A DNA stretch of 54,344 nt from Nonomuraea sp. PA05 (GTDB lineage Bacteria; Actinomycetota; Actinomycetes; Streptosporangiales; Streptosporangiaceae). The stretch is taken from the NCBI RefSeq assembly GCF_008086045.1, contig NZ_VSEY01000065.1:1-54344 (forward strand), given 5' to 3'. Numbering within the stretch: the first letter of the stretch is position 1; every line of letters begins with the position of its first letter. The notes below the pieces were generated by a model that saw nothing but the letters and a program-made list of their open reading frames with translations, did not search any database and was not told the DNA's origin. Of the stretch, positions 13,145 through 21,294 are shown piece by piece. The position numbers and the translations under genes were made by a program.

Positions 13145-13819
13145 ATGCGGCAACGTATAAGCGTGACGATTTCCATAAAAGCAGTCTGGACGGATTTCGG
13201 CGGGGTGCTCACGCCGCCCGTCGGCGAGACGTTCAGCGCGTTCTGCGCCAAGACCGGCCTGCCGCCCGACCCGCTGCTGATCGCGGTCGCGAACGTGACC
13301 GCCCGCTACGGCACCGACGACTTCATGCTGCCGCTGGACACGCCGCTGGTCACCGAGGACGAGTGGCTGCGGCAGATCGCCGCCGAGCTGGCCACACAGG
13401 GCATCGAGGCCCCCATGATCAGCTTCGCCGACGCCTGGTTCGACGGCCGGCGCACCAACGTCGAATGGCTCGCGCAGCTCCACCGGGTGCGCGAGCGCGG
13501 GCTGTTCGTCGGGATGTTGTCGAACATGCCGCCGGCGTGGGAGGAGCACTGGCGGCGGATGGTCCCGCCGGAGGGCGTCTTCGACGACGTGGTCAACTCG
13601 GCGCAGGTCGGCTGCCGCAAGCCGGACCCGGAGATCTTCGAGCTGGCCGCGCGGCGGGCGGGTGTGCCGGCGGCGCAGTGCGTGCTGATCGACGACCTGG
13701 CCAAGAACTGCGAGGGGGCCAGGGCGGCCGGGTGGCAGGCGATCGAGTTCGCCGAGGCGGGCGCGGCGGCCGAGGAGCTGGACGCGCTGCTCGGCCAGTC
13801 ACGAGTGGCCTTCCCCTAG
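13145..13819 (+). CDS. HAD-superfamily hydrolase (epoxide-hydrolase N-domain / YihX-like)
   Basis: HAD motifs are present in order: WTDFGGVLTPP (nucleophile Asp; the usual second Asp is Gly, as in YihX-type phosphatases), MLSNMPP with the motif-II Ser, CRKPDPEIF with the motif-III Lys, and LIDDLAKNCEGARAAGW with the acidic motif IV. Length is 224 aa, normal for subfamily IA. It is divergent from the FAAL with a 94-bp gap. The start is uncertain: ATG 13145 lies right behind GAGGGAA, which is very close, and GTG 13163 is an alternative. Substrate is unknown. In the proposed butenolide pathway a phosphatase is needed after transfer to dihydroxyacetone phosphate, and this is the only candidate next to the operon. 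That link is inference. Confidence 0.85.
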   Translation: MRQRISVTISIKAVWTDFGGVLTPPVGETFSAFCAKTGLPPDPLLIAVANVTARYGTDDFMLPLDTPLVTEDEWLRQIAAELATQGIEAPMISFADAWFDGRRTNVEWLAQLHRVRERGLFVGMLSNMPPAWEEHWRRMVPPEGVFDDVVNSAQVGCRKPDPEIFELAARRAGVPAAQCVLIDDLAKNCEGARAAGWQAIEFAEAGAAAEELDALLGQSRVAFP

Positions 13820-13828
13820 GGGATGAGG

Positions 13829-14458
13829 TCAGTCGAGCTGGGCGTCGCCGTAGGCCACGTCCTCGTGGGCGAACCTGCGCAGCGCGCTGAAGACGACGTC
13901 GCCCAGCGCCGTCCACACCACGGCCGTCTCCAGGATCGCCTCGGGCTCGGAGTCGGTGATGAGCTGGCCCAGCTCGGCCTCGGCGACCTCGCGGGCGGCC
14001 CTGGCGTAGATCTCCAGCAGCTTGAGCTGGTCGGTCTTGCCGAGCCGGTGCAGGGTGGCGAGCGCGGAGGCGAGGGTCAGCCGGGCGGGGTTGGTCGCGC
14101 GAACGTTCCAGCCGAGCCGCTCGATCAGCTCCTGCGTCTCCTCCTCGGCCGACTTCCACGCCTCGTCCTTGACCACTTTGGGGCTGACGGTCATGGCGAA
14201 CTGGGCCTTGCCGGCCTGGTCGATGAGGCTCATGCCGGGGGCGTCCATCTTCTCCAGGACGTCGCGGGTGGCGGCGACGCTGAGCCCGCCGACCTCCAGC
14301 AGCGCCCGCACGAGCCGGAGCCTGCGGACGTGCTCCTCGGTGTATTGCGCCTGGTTGTAGCTGGTGCGCTCGCCGGGGGACAGGAGGCCTTCGCGCAGGT
14401 AGTACTTGATCGTCGGCACGGGCACGTCGGCCCTGCGGCTCAGCTCCGCGATGCGCAT
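13829..14458 (-). CDS. MerR-family transcriptional regulator (209 aa)
   Basis: The N-terminal winged helix is typical of MerR: MRIAELSRRADVPVPTIKYY, then REGLLSPGERTSYNQAQYTEEHVRRLRLVRAL. A linker helix and a helical C-terminal domain of about 100 residues follow. That domain has no MerR-type metal cysteines, so an organic ligand is more likely than a metal. The ATG at 14458 has a strong site (GGGGAGGA, 5 nt spacing). The gene is divergent from the aldo/keto reductase, and the space between holds a dyad (14519-14542). Two further copies of the dyad lie in front of the MMPL and DHA2 transporter genes, so I infer that this protein controls a local efflux/detoxification regulon and probably itself. 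Confidence 0.92.
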   Translation of the reverse strand: MRIAELSRRADVPVPTIKYYLREGLLSPGERTSYNQAQYTEEHVRRLRLVRALLEVGGLSVAATRDVLEKMDAPGMSLIDQAGKAQFAMTVSPKVVKDEAWKSAEEETQELIERLGWNVRATNPARLTLASALATLHRLGKTDQLKLLEIYARAAREVAEAELGQLITDSEPEAILETAVVWTALGDVVFSALRRFAHEDVAYGDAQLD

Positions 14459-14518
14459 GGTTCCTCCCCTTCCGCCCAACTCGTACCCACGAGCTGGCCC
14501 TTGCCAACCCATCGAAAA

Positions 14519-14542
14519 GGATAGTAGACAGTTCTCGTATCC
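14519..14542. promoter_or_regulatory. Regulon dyad, site A (MerR/AKR divergent promoter)
   Basis: This 24-bp element reads GGATAGT at the left and GTATCC at the right with AG in the middle. It lies 31 bp before the AKR ATG and 61 bp before the MerR ATG. On the minus strand it contains TACTAT, a plausible -10 for the MerR gene. It matches sites at 16663 and 19824 position by position. Confidence 0.7.
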
Positions 14543-14572
14543 ATTTTTCGACCGGCCTGGGAGTTGATCGTA

Positions 14573-15613
14573 ATGGACTACCGACCACTTGGTCGGACTG
14601 GCTTGAAGGTAAGTCCGATCTGTCTCGGCGGGATGATGTTCGGCTGGTGGGGCGAGAACGGCCCCGAAGAGACCGGAAAACTGATCCAGCGGGCCCTCGA
14701 CGCCGGGGTGAACTTCATCGACACGGCCGACGTCTACGCAGGCGGCGAGTCGGAGGAGCTGATCGGCCGGTACCTGGCCGAGAGCGGGCTGCGCGACGAG
14801 GTCGTGCTGGCCACCAAGGTCCACGGCCAGATGGGCGAGGGCCCCAACCGCGGCGGCAACAGCCGGGCCTGGATCATGCGGGCCGTCGAGGACAGCCTGC
14901 GCCGCCTGCGTACGGACCGGATCGACCTCTACCAGATCCACCGCCCCGACCCGTCCGTCGACCTCGACGAGACGCTCGGAGCGCTGACCGACCTGGTGCG
15001 CGCCGGCAAGGTGCGCTACATCGGCTGCTCCACCTTCCCCGCCCACCGCGTCGTGGAGTCCCACTGGGTCAGCGAGCGGCGGCAGCGGGAGCGGTTCGCC
15101 AGCGAGCAGCCCCCGTACTCGATCCTGGCCCGCGCGGTCGAGGCCGACGTGCTGCCCGTGTGCGGGCAGTACGGCATGGGCGTGCTGGCGTGGAGCCCGC
15201 TGGCGGGCGGCTGGCTGTCGGGCGGCTACCGCGAGGGCGCCGAGCTGCCGCAGAGCAGGCGCGCCGCGCTGCTGCCCGCCCGCTACGACATGGCGCTGGA
15301 GGAGAACCGGCGCAAGCTCGCCGCCGTAGAGCGGCTGGCCCTGCTGGCCGAGCAGACGGGCATCTCGCTGGTCCAGCTCGCGCTGCAATTCGTCATGCAG
15401 CACCCCGCCGTGACGGCGGCCATCATCGGCCCGCGCACCATGGACCACCTGGAGAGCCACCTCCAGGCCCTCGACGTCACGCTGACGCCCGACGTGCTGG
15501 ACGCCATCGACGAGATCGTGCCCCCAGGGCTGACGATCAACGCCGCCGACACCGGGTGGCAACCGCCCGAGCTGCTCGATCCCGCCCTCCGGCGCCGAGG
15601 GCAGCCACGATGA
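14573..15613 (+). CDS. Aldo/keto reductase (346 aa)
   Basis: This NAD(P)H-dependent aldo/keto reductase is of the YghZ/Tas-like bacterial type. The catalytic tetrad is visible: Asp and Tyr in FIDTADVYAGG, Lys in LATKVHG and His in YQIHRPDPS. SNFPA-like GCSTFPAHRVVES and the C-terminal IIGPRTMDHLESHL (cofactor phosphate region) fit the family. I start at ATG 14573 (GGGAG 9 nt upstream) rather than TTG 14564. The gene overlaps the next one by ATGA, so the reductase and the membrane protein are co-translated. It lies behind MerR-type site A. It could reduce a reactive aldehyde or ketone; substrate unknown. Confidence 0.92.
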   Translation: MDYRPLGRTGLKVSPICLGGMMFGWWGENGPEETGKLIQRALDAGVNFIDTADVYAGGESEELIGRYLAESGLRDEVVLATKVHGQMGEGPNRGGNSRAWIMRAVEDSLRRLRTDRIDLYQIHRPDPSVDLDETLGALTDLVRAGKVRYIGCSTFPAHRVVESHWVSERRQRERFASEQPPYSILARAVEADVLPVCGQYGMGVLAWSPLAGGWLSGGYREGAELPQSRRAALLPARYDMALEENRRKLAAVERLALLAEQTGISLVQLALQFVMQHPAVTAAIIGPRTMDHLESHLQALDVTLTPDVLDAIDEIVPPGLTINAADTGWQPPELLDPALRRRGQPR

Positions 15614-16668
15614 CCACGACGACCGCCCCCGTCGCCACGACAGAACGGGCGACCGTACGCGAGGACCTCGTCACCGTCCTGTGCGGCACCCTCATGATCT
15701 CCGGCCTGGCCATCGACGGCTGGGCGCACAAGAACGTCATCGACACCCTGGAGGGGTTCTTCACCCCCTACCACGCGGTGCTCTACCTCGGTTACGGCCT
15801 CACCGCCGCCTGGACGTTCCGGCTGGCGTACGTGCGGCGCGACCGCCACCCGCAGTGGTGGCGCGACGGCTGGCCGGAGGGTTACCGGCTGGGCGCGATC
15901 GGCGCGCTCGTCTTCTTCGCCGGCGGGTTCGGCGACATGATCTGGCACCAGACGATCGGCATCGAGATCGGCCTGCTGCCCTCCTTCAGCCCGACGCACA
16001 TCATCGCCACGCTCGGCGGCATCATCCTGGGCACCAGCCCGCTGCGCTCCTGGTGGGCGTCGGGGGAGGGCGGCCTGCGCGCGGTGGCGGGCGTGGCCGC
16101 CATGACGTACGCGGTGATGGGCATGCTGGTGCTGCTCAACTACGGCGCGTCGATCATGACGATCGCGCCGACCCGCCCCTACGAGCCCGTGCTCGGCGAC
16201 TACGGCGGGATCATCGACACGCCGGACGAGTTCCTCGTCGTGCAGGGCGTCTTCAGCTACCTGATCACCACGCTGCTGGTGGCGATCCCGCTGCTCATGA
16301 TGCACCGGAGGCGGGCCACGATGTTCGCCGGCACCGCGCTGATCCTCGGGGTGGCGATCAGGCTGATGGTGATCAACGAGTTCCCGCAGCCGCATCTCGC
16401 CGTCGCCGCGGGCGCGGTGGCCGCGGCCCTGCTCGCCGACGCCCTGATGGTGCGTCTCGACGCCGTACGCGGACCGGCGGCGGTGCTGCGGCTGCCCGTG
16501 GCCGGCGCGCTCTACTCCGGGCTGGTGTGCGCCGGGCAGCTCGTCGGCCTGCATCTCGCGGCGGGGGTGCGCTGGTCCCCGGAGATGTGGGCGGGGACGG
16601 TCGTGCTGACCGTACTGCTCGGCGGCCTGCTCGGGATGCTCGCGGCCCGCCCGCTTGTGTATCGATAG
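15610..16668 (+). CDS. Polytopic membrane protein with conserved WAH / FFTPxHA / DMxWH / SPxH motifs (352 aa)
   Basis: I do not recognise this family by name. About eight or nine hydrophobic segments are visible. The N-terminal half carries polar residues in or near the membrane: IDGWAHKN, FFTPYHAVLY, GFGDMIWHQTIGIE and FSPTHIIAT. The same motifs occur in the gene at 52987-54084, so they define a paralogous pair. Four His plus Asp and Glu residues could bind a metal, as in membrane hydrolases or hydroxylases, but no known signature is matched. The start ATG overlaps the AKR stop (ATGA). The stop lies only about 20 bp after the likely -35 of the MMPL promoter, so that promoter sits inside the end of this gene. 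Confidence 0.85.
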   Translation: MTTTTAPVATTERATVREDLVTVLCGTLMISGLAIDGWAHKNVIDTLEGFFTPYHAVLYLGYGLTAAWTFRLAYVRRDRHPQWWRDGWPEGYRLGAIGALVFFAGGFGDMIWHQTIGIEIGLLPSFSPTHIIATLGGIILGTSPLRSWWASGEGGLRAVAGVAAMTYAVMGMLVLLNYGASIMTIAPTRPYEPVLGDYGGIIDTPDEFLVVQGVFSYLITTLLVAIPLLMMHRRRATMFAGTALILGVAIRLMVINEFPQPHLAVAAGAVAAALLADALMVRLDAVRGPAAVLRLPVAGALYSGLVCAGQLVGLHLAAGVRWSPEMWAGTVVLTVLLGGLLGMLAARPLVYR

Positions 16669-16686
16669 TGGAAAGCTCTACTATCG
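16655..16686 (+). promoter_or_regulatory. MMPL promoter with regulon dyad, site B
   Basis: The dyad at 16663-16686 has perfect 7-bp arms (CGATAGT and ACTATCG) around a 10-bp centre. TTGTGT (16655-16660) and TACTAT (16679-16684), 18 bp apart, make a plausible promoter that straddles the dyad, the arrangement expected for a MerR-type activator. The MMPL ATG is 29 bp downstream. Confidence 0.72.
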
Positions 16687-16714
16687 GTATTCGGATCACC
16701 TCGTCGAGGGAGAG

Positions 16715-18910
16715 ATGATGTTTGCGACCATCGGCCGCTTCGTAGTCAGGCGCCGAAGTTGGGTGTTCGTGGCCGCGATCCTGTTCGTCGTCCTGGGCGG
16801 CGTCTGGGGTTCGGGTGCGGGCGGCGTCCTGGGCGGCGGCGCCGGGCTCGACAACCCCCATGGCGAGTCCTCCCAGGCCAACAGCCTGCTCGCCGGCACG
16901 CTCGGCCGGCACGTCGCGGACGTCGTGGTCATGTACGAGAGCCAGACCATGTCCGTGGACGACCCGGGGTTCAAGCAGCAGGTCGAGGCGGTCGTCGCCA
17001 AGCTGCCCAAGGACTCCTACGAATGGCTGGAGAGCTACTACTCCACCGGCTCCACCGACTTCGTCTCAGAAGACCGGCGCAAGACCTACGTGGCCCTGCA
17101 GCTCCCCGGCGCCGTCGAGGAGGAGCAGGTCGTCGTCTACAACAAGATCCTGCCCCTGTTCGACGCGCCGGACCTCACCGAGCGCTTCGGCGGGCTGACC
17201 GCCGTGGGCCAGCAGTTCAACGCGATCAGCAACCGCGACCTGGCCAGGGCGGAGCTGTTGTCGTTCCCGCTGCTGATCATCCTGCTCCTGGTGGTCTTCC
17301 GCAGCCTCGTCGCCGCGTCGCTGCCGCTGGCCATCGCCATCCTGGTGGCGGTCGGCTCGCTCGTGGTGCTGCGCATCGTCGGCGGGCTCGTCGACCTGTC
17401 CACCGCCGCCATCAACGTGGTGGTGATCCTCGGGCTGGGGCTGGCGACCGACTACGCGTTGCTCATCGTCAACAGGTTCCGAGAAGAGCTCGCCGCCGGG
17501 CGCGAGGTCGAGGACGCCGTCGTACGGGCGACCGCCACGGCCGGCCGCACCGTCGCGGTCTCCGGCATCACGGTCGCGGTCACGCTCGGCGGCCTGATCG
17601 TCTTCCCGTCCCGGTTCCTCACCTCGCTGGCCTACGCCGGCGTGAGCGTCGTGCTGTTCGCCGTGATCGCCGCGCTCACCGTGCTGCCCGCGCTGCTGTC
17701 GGTGGCCGGCCGCCGTATCGACTCGCTGCGCATCCCGCTGCTCGGACGGCGCCGCCCCGAGGCCGAGGGCACCCGGTGGTACCGCACGGCGCACCGCGTC
17801 ATGCGCCGCCCGGTCACCGTCGTGCTGGGCATCACCCTCGCGCTGGGCGCGCTGGGAGTGCCGCTGCTGAGCGCGGTCTGGACGCGGCCGGCCGAGTGGG
17901 CGCTGCCCGCCGACACCGACAGTGTCGTGGTGACCAGGCAGCTCGCCGAGGAGTTCCCGTACGACCCGACGAAGGTGATCAGCACGGTCGTGCGCATGCC
18001 CGGCCCGGCGGACACGCCGGAGGCCAAGGCCCAGCTCGACGACTTCGCCCAGCGGCTCGACCGGATCGAGGGCGTCGACCGCGCCCAGGTCACCGGCACC
18101 GAGGGCGACCTGGCCCGGATCACCCTGGGCTACTCCCTGTCCCCGTACGGGCAGGAGATCAGGGACGTGGTGATCAAGCTGCGGGCCGAACCGCCGCCAC
18201 CGGGCGCCACAGCGCTGTTCGCCAACCGGCCGGCGGCCATCGTGGACATGCTCACCATGATCGGCAACGGGTTGCCGTGGATGTTGCTCATCACCTCGGT
18301 GGTCACGTTCGTGGTGCTGTTCCTGGCGTTCGGATCGGTCACGCTGCCCATCAAGACCGTGCTGATGAACCTGCTGTCACTGTCGGCCGCGTTCGGCGCG
18401 ATGGTGCTGATCTTCCAGGACGGGTTCCTGTCGGGGCTGCTCGGGTTCACGGCGCCCGGGTTCATCGACGCGAACATGCCCGTCATGATCGCGGCGATCG
18501 CGTTCGGCCTGGCCATGGACTACGAGGTCTTCATGCTGGCCAGGATCCGCGAGCACTACCTGGCCTCGGGCGACCCGGTGGAGTCCGTGGCGATCGGCGT
18601 GCAGCACACCGCCCGCATCGTGACGGCCGCCGCGCTGCTGCTGGGCGTGGTGGTGGGCGCGTTCGTGATCACGAACGTGACCGTGCTGAAGATGATCGGC
18701 GTCGGAGTGGTCGTGGCGCTCGTGGTCGACGCGACCATCGTGCGCGGCCTGCTCGTCCCGGCGTCCATGAAGCTGCTCGGCCGCTGGGCGTGGTGGTCGC
18801 CGCGCCCGCTCGCCCGCTGGTGGGAGCGGCACGGCATGCCCGAGCCCGAGCAGAGCGCCGTCACCGTGACGCCACCCATCCCTGTCCCTGATCCGGCCGT
18901 CCGGAACTGA
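16715..18910 (+). CDS. MMPL/RND-family membrane transporter (731 aa)
   Basis: This is a large actinobacterial MMPL transporter, a family that exports lipids and hydrophobic compounds by proton motive force. It has an N-terminal membrane segment (WVFVAAILFVVLGGVW), a periplasmic domain and two blocks of membrane helices. The internal duplication shows in GLGLATDYALLIVNRFREEL (about residues 240-260) and FGLAMDYEVFMLARIREHY (about 595-615), whose Asp-Tyr pairs are the conserved proton-relay motif. ATG 16715 or 16718 both lie behind GAGGGAGAG; the second has better spacing. It has its own promoter with dyad site B and a strong terminator after the stop. It is probably co-regulated with the AKR operon and the DHA2 exporter. 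Confidence 0.92.
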   Translation: MMFATIGRFVVRRRSWVFVAAILFVVLGGVWGSGAGGVLGGGAGLDNPHGESSQANSLLAGTLGRHVADVVVMYESQTMSVDDPGFKQQVEAVVAKLPKDSYEWLESYYSTGSTDFVSEDRRKTYVALQLPGAVEEEQVVVYNKILPLFDAPDLTERFGGLTAVGQQFNAISNRDLARAELLSFPLLIILLLVVFRSLVAASLPLAIAILVAVGSLVVLRIVGGLVDLSTAAINVVVILGLGLATDYALLIVNRFREELAAGREVEDAVVRATATAGRTVAVSGITVAVTLGGLIVFPSRFLTSLAYAGVSVVLFAVIAALTVLPALLSVAGRRIDSLRIPLLGRRRPEAEGTRWYRTAHRVMRRPVTVVLGITLALGALGVPLLSAVWTRPAEWALPADTDSVVVTRQLAEEFPYDPTKVISTVVRMPGPADTPEAKAQLDDFAQRLDRIEGVDRAQVTGTEGDLARITLGYSLSPYGQEIRDVVIKLRAEPPPPGATALFANRPAAIVDMLTMIGNGLPWMLLITSVVTFVVLFLAFGSVTLPIKTVLMNLLSLSAAFGAMVLIFQDGFLSGLLGFTAPGFIDANMPVMIAAIAFGLAMDYEVFMLARIREHYLASGDPVESVAIGVQHTARIVTAAALLLGVVVGAFVITNVTVLKMIGVGVVVALVVDATIVRGLLVPASMKLLGRWAWWSPRPLARWWERHGMPEPEQSAVTVTPPIPVPDPAVRN

Positions 18911-18919
18911 GGCTTTCCC

Positions 18920-18953
18920 GAGCCCGTCCACCTGTGCGCAGGTGGACGGGCTC
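18920..18953 (+). terminator. Strong terminator after the MMPL gene
   Basis: A perfect 14-bp stem (GAGCCCGTCCACCT paired with AGGTGGACGGGCTC) closes a 6-nt loop and is followed by a pyrimidine-rich TCTTTC run. It begins 10 bp after the MMPL stop codon. Confidence 0.88.
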
Positions 18954-18956
18954 TCT

Positions 18957-19120
18957 TTCATGATTGGAAACATCGAGGACATAAAGATATCAACAATCTT
19001 CATATTAGAATTGCATTCGAAGTATTGCCCCGCCGATGACATTCTGGCTATTCTTCTTTATGTACAGGCTTACGTTCGCTAGTTGAATTGCCAATTGTAG
19101 AACGGTGGGCTGAACAGGCA
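18957..19120. other. AT-rich intergenic stretch before the response regulator
   Basis: Compared with the rest of the window this stretch is strikingly AT-rich, with runs such as GATATCAACAATCTTCATAT. It probably holds the response-regulator promoter. I see no clear -35/-10 pair, no coding frame and no repeats. Confidence 0.5.
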
Positions 19121-19825
19121 ATGGGAACGAAATCTCCATCGTTAGCGCATGGATGGAACGGGGGGTTCCCCAGGCCGGCGGGGATCAGGATCGTGATCGT
19201 CGACGAGCACACGCTGCTACGCGAGGTCCTGGGAGAGGTGCTGCTGGCCGAGGACGACTTCTGCGTGGTGGCGGACTCGGCGGACTTCGAGTCGTCGGTC
19301 GCGTTGATCGCCAGGACCAGGCCGGACATCGTACTGATCGACATCGACAAGCCGCACGGCAGCCCCGGCGGGGTGGTGCGGCGGCTGCGGGAGGCCTCGC
19401 CGCGCTCGGTCGTGGCGGTGCTGAGCATGTACGACGACGCCCGGATCGTGCAGGAGATGATCAGGGCGGGGGTGCGCTGTTACCTGCACAAGGGCATCAC
19501 ACGGCGGGACCTGGTGGCATCACTGCGAAGCGTGGCGGGGGCCGGCGAGCAGGTGACGCTGACGGTGCCGCACGGCACGATCGCCAATCTCGACGCCGAC
19601 ACGGGGCCGCTGTCCAGGCGCGAGAAGGAGGTCATCACGCTCGTGGCGGCGGCCATGAGCAACCGCCAGATCGCCACGCACCTGTCGGTGACGGAGGGGA
19701 CCGTCAAGCGGCATCTGCGCAACATCTTCCACAAACTGGGCGCCGTGTCGCGGATCGACGCGGTCAACAAGTACAAGGCCCTCGGTGAGTCCGCCACCTA
19801 TCCCTGGTCTGCCGCACGAGTGTAG
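19121..19825 (+). CDS. NarL/FixJ-type response regulator, orphan
   Basis: The receiver domain begins IRIVIVDEHTLLREVL (an Asp-Glu acid pair instead of the usual Asp-Asp). The phospho-acceptor is in DIVLIDIDKP, the switch Ser in AVLSMYDD and the Lys in CYLHKGI. The C-terminal LuxR helix-turn-helix is intact: LSRREKEVITLVAAAMSNRQ, then IATHLSVTEGTVKRHLRNIF. No histidine kinase is adjacent. The start is not settled: ATG 19121 is used, TTG 19088 is in frame, and GTG 19192 would begin at the receiver core; none has a good ribosome site. Downstream comes the DHA2 exporter, whose dyad starts just before this stop codon. Confidence 0.85.
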   Translation: MGTKSPSLAHGWNGGFPRPAGIRIVIVDEHTLLREVLGEVLLAEDDFCVVADSADFESSVALIARTRPDIVLIDIDKPHGSPGGVVRRLREASPRSVVAVLSMYDDARIVQEMIRAGVRCYLHKGITRRDLVASLRSVAGAGEQVTLTVPHGTIANLDADTGPLSRREKEVITLVAAAMSNRQIATHLSVTEGTVKRHLRNIFHKLGAVSRIDAVNKYKALGESATYPWSAARV

Positions 19826-19847
19826 ATAGTGGTAAGCTTAGCTATCC
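19824..19847 (+). promoter_or_regulatory. Regulon dyad, site C (DHA2 exporter promoter)
   Basis: This is the third copy of the 24-bp dyad: GATAGTGG at the left and CTATCC at the right, with AAGCTT at the centre. It starts at the last codons of the response regulator and ends 19 bp before the GTG of the exporter. Its spacing and most central bases match sites A and B. Confidence 0.68.
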
Positions 19848-19865
19848 ATACTCAGGGAGGCCGCG

Positions 19866-21284
19866 GTGCGCACATTCCTGATCGCGGGCGTCGCCAGCTT
19901 CATGGCGGCACTCGACACCCTCGTCGTGACCACGGCGCTGCCCACGATCCGGGAGCAGTTCGGCGCGTCGCTGGAGAGCATGGAGTGGACGGTCAACGTC
20001 TTCACCCTCTGCTACGCCGTCTTCCTGCTGGCCGCCGCCGCGCTGGGCGACAGGTTCGGCAGGAAACGCGTGTTCGTCCTGGGCCTGGTGCTGTTCACCG
20101 GCTCCTCCGCGGCTGCCGCGATGGCGGGCTCCATCGGCATGCTCGTGCTCGCGCGGGCGATCCAGGGGCTCGGCACCGCCATGATCATCCCGCTGGCGCT
20201 GACGCTCCTGGTCAGCGCCACCCGGCCCGAGCGGCGCGGCGCCGCGATCGCCGGGCTCGGCGGCATGGTGGGGCTCGGCATCGCGCTCGGGCCCTGGATC
20301 GGCGGCGCCGTGGTGCAGCTCGGGTCGTGGCAGGCCGTGTTCTGGATCAACGTGCCGGTCGGGCTGGTCCTCGTGCCGCTGGCCGCGCTGCTCCTCACCG
20401 AGGGCGGCCGGACCCGGCGGCGGCTCGACGTGCGGGGCGTCCTGCTGCTCATGGCGGGGCTGTTCGGGGTGGTCTTCGGGCTGATCCGCAGCGTCACGCT
20501 CGGCTGGTCGCACGTCCAGGTGCTGCTGCCGCTCGCGGCCGGCGTGGCCGTCCTGGGCGTGTTCGCCTGGTGGGAGCGGGTGGCCGCCGAGCCCGTCCTG
20601 CCGCCCCGCCTGTTCCGCAGCCGCGGGTTCACGTTGTCCAACCTCGCCTCCACGCTGGTGCAGGGCGGCATGCTCGGCGCGGTGTTCCTGCTCACCCAGT
20701 TCTTGCAGCTCGTCCTCGCCTACGGGCCGCTCGACGCGGGCGTGCGCACCCTGCCGTGGACGTTGCTGCCCGCCCTCGTCGCCCCGCTGGCCGGCGTCTT
20801 CGGCGACCGGCTCGGGGTCAGGCGGCTCATGGTGGCCAGCGCGGTCCTGCAAGGGGCGGCGCTGGCCTGCTTCGCCGTGGTGGTGGCGCCCGCCGTGCCG
20901 TACTCGCTGCTGTGGCCCGGCATGGTCGTGGCCGGGGCAGGCATGGGCCTGTTCTACGCGGTGGCGGCCAGGCAGCCGCTCGACTTCGTCGCGCCCGCCG
21001 AGGAGGGGCTGGCCGCCGGCGTCAACAACGCGATGCGGCAGATCGGCATCGTGATGGGCGTGGCCGTGCTCGCCGGGGTGTTCGCCGCCGCCGGCGGGTA
21101 CGGCACGCCGGCGCTCTTCGTCTCCGGCCTGCGCGCGTCGCTGTGGGTGGGGGTCGCGATCCTCGGGGCGGCGGCGGTGGCGGCCTGGCTCGTCCCTGCT
21201 GTCGCGGTGCGTCCCGGTTCCCGCTCGCAGCCTCTCGCCACGGCGGCGAGCGGCGACCCCTCGGTGCGGCCGCTGGCGTCCTGA
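19866..21284 (+). CDS. MFS exporter, DHA2 (EmrB/QacA-like), 14 segments (472 aa)
   Basis: This drug:proton antiporter shows the family motifs: D-position LDTLVVTTALPTI in segment 1, motif A LGDRFGRKRVF, motif B LARAIQGLGTAMIIP, and motif C GLGIALGPWIGGAVVQLGSW followed by WINVPVG, typical of DHA2. Length and segment count are normal. It starts with GTG behind AGGGAGG. It probably exports a small hydrophobic or cationic compound and, through dyad site C, is likely switched on with the MMPL transporter. It converges on the small membrane protein gene, with the stops 10 bp apart. Confidence 0.92.
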   Translation: MRTFLIAGVASFMAALDTLVVTTALPTIREQFGASLESMEWTVNVFTLCYAVFLLAAAALGDRFGRKRVFVLGLVLFTGSSAAAAMAGSIGMLVLARAIQGLGTAMIIPLALTLLVSATRPERRGAAIAGLGGMVGLGIALGPWIGGAVVQLGSWQAVFWINVPVGLVLVPLAALLLTEGGRTRRRLDVRGVLLLMAGLFGVVFGLIRSVTLGWSHVQVLLPLAAGVAVLGVFAWWERVAAEPVLPPRLFRSRGFTLSNLASTLVQGGMLGAVFLLTQFLQLVLAYGPLDAGVRTLPWTLLPALVAPLAGVFGDRLGVRRLMVASAVLQGAALACFAVVVAPAVPYSLLWPGMVVAGAGMGLFYAVAARQPLDFVAPAEEGLAAGVNNAMRQIGIVMGVAVLAGVFAAAGGYGTPALFVSGLRASLWVGVAILGAAAVAAWLVPAVAVRPGSRSQPLATAASGDPSVRPLAS

Positions 21285-21294
21285 GCCATTCCGG

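Noticed and set aside
13051..13251. Upstream extension of the FAAL reading frame
   Set aside because: The added residues do not resemble FAAL proteins and would overlap the divergent HAD gene; ATG 13050 fits the family length.
13813..13822. CCCCTAGGGG palindrome at the HAD stop as terminator
   Set aside because: It has no loop and no T-run, so it cannot form a usable hairpin; the stop codon happens to lie in it.
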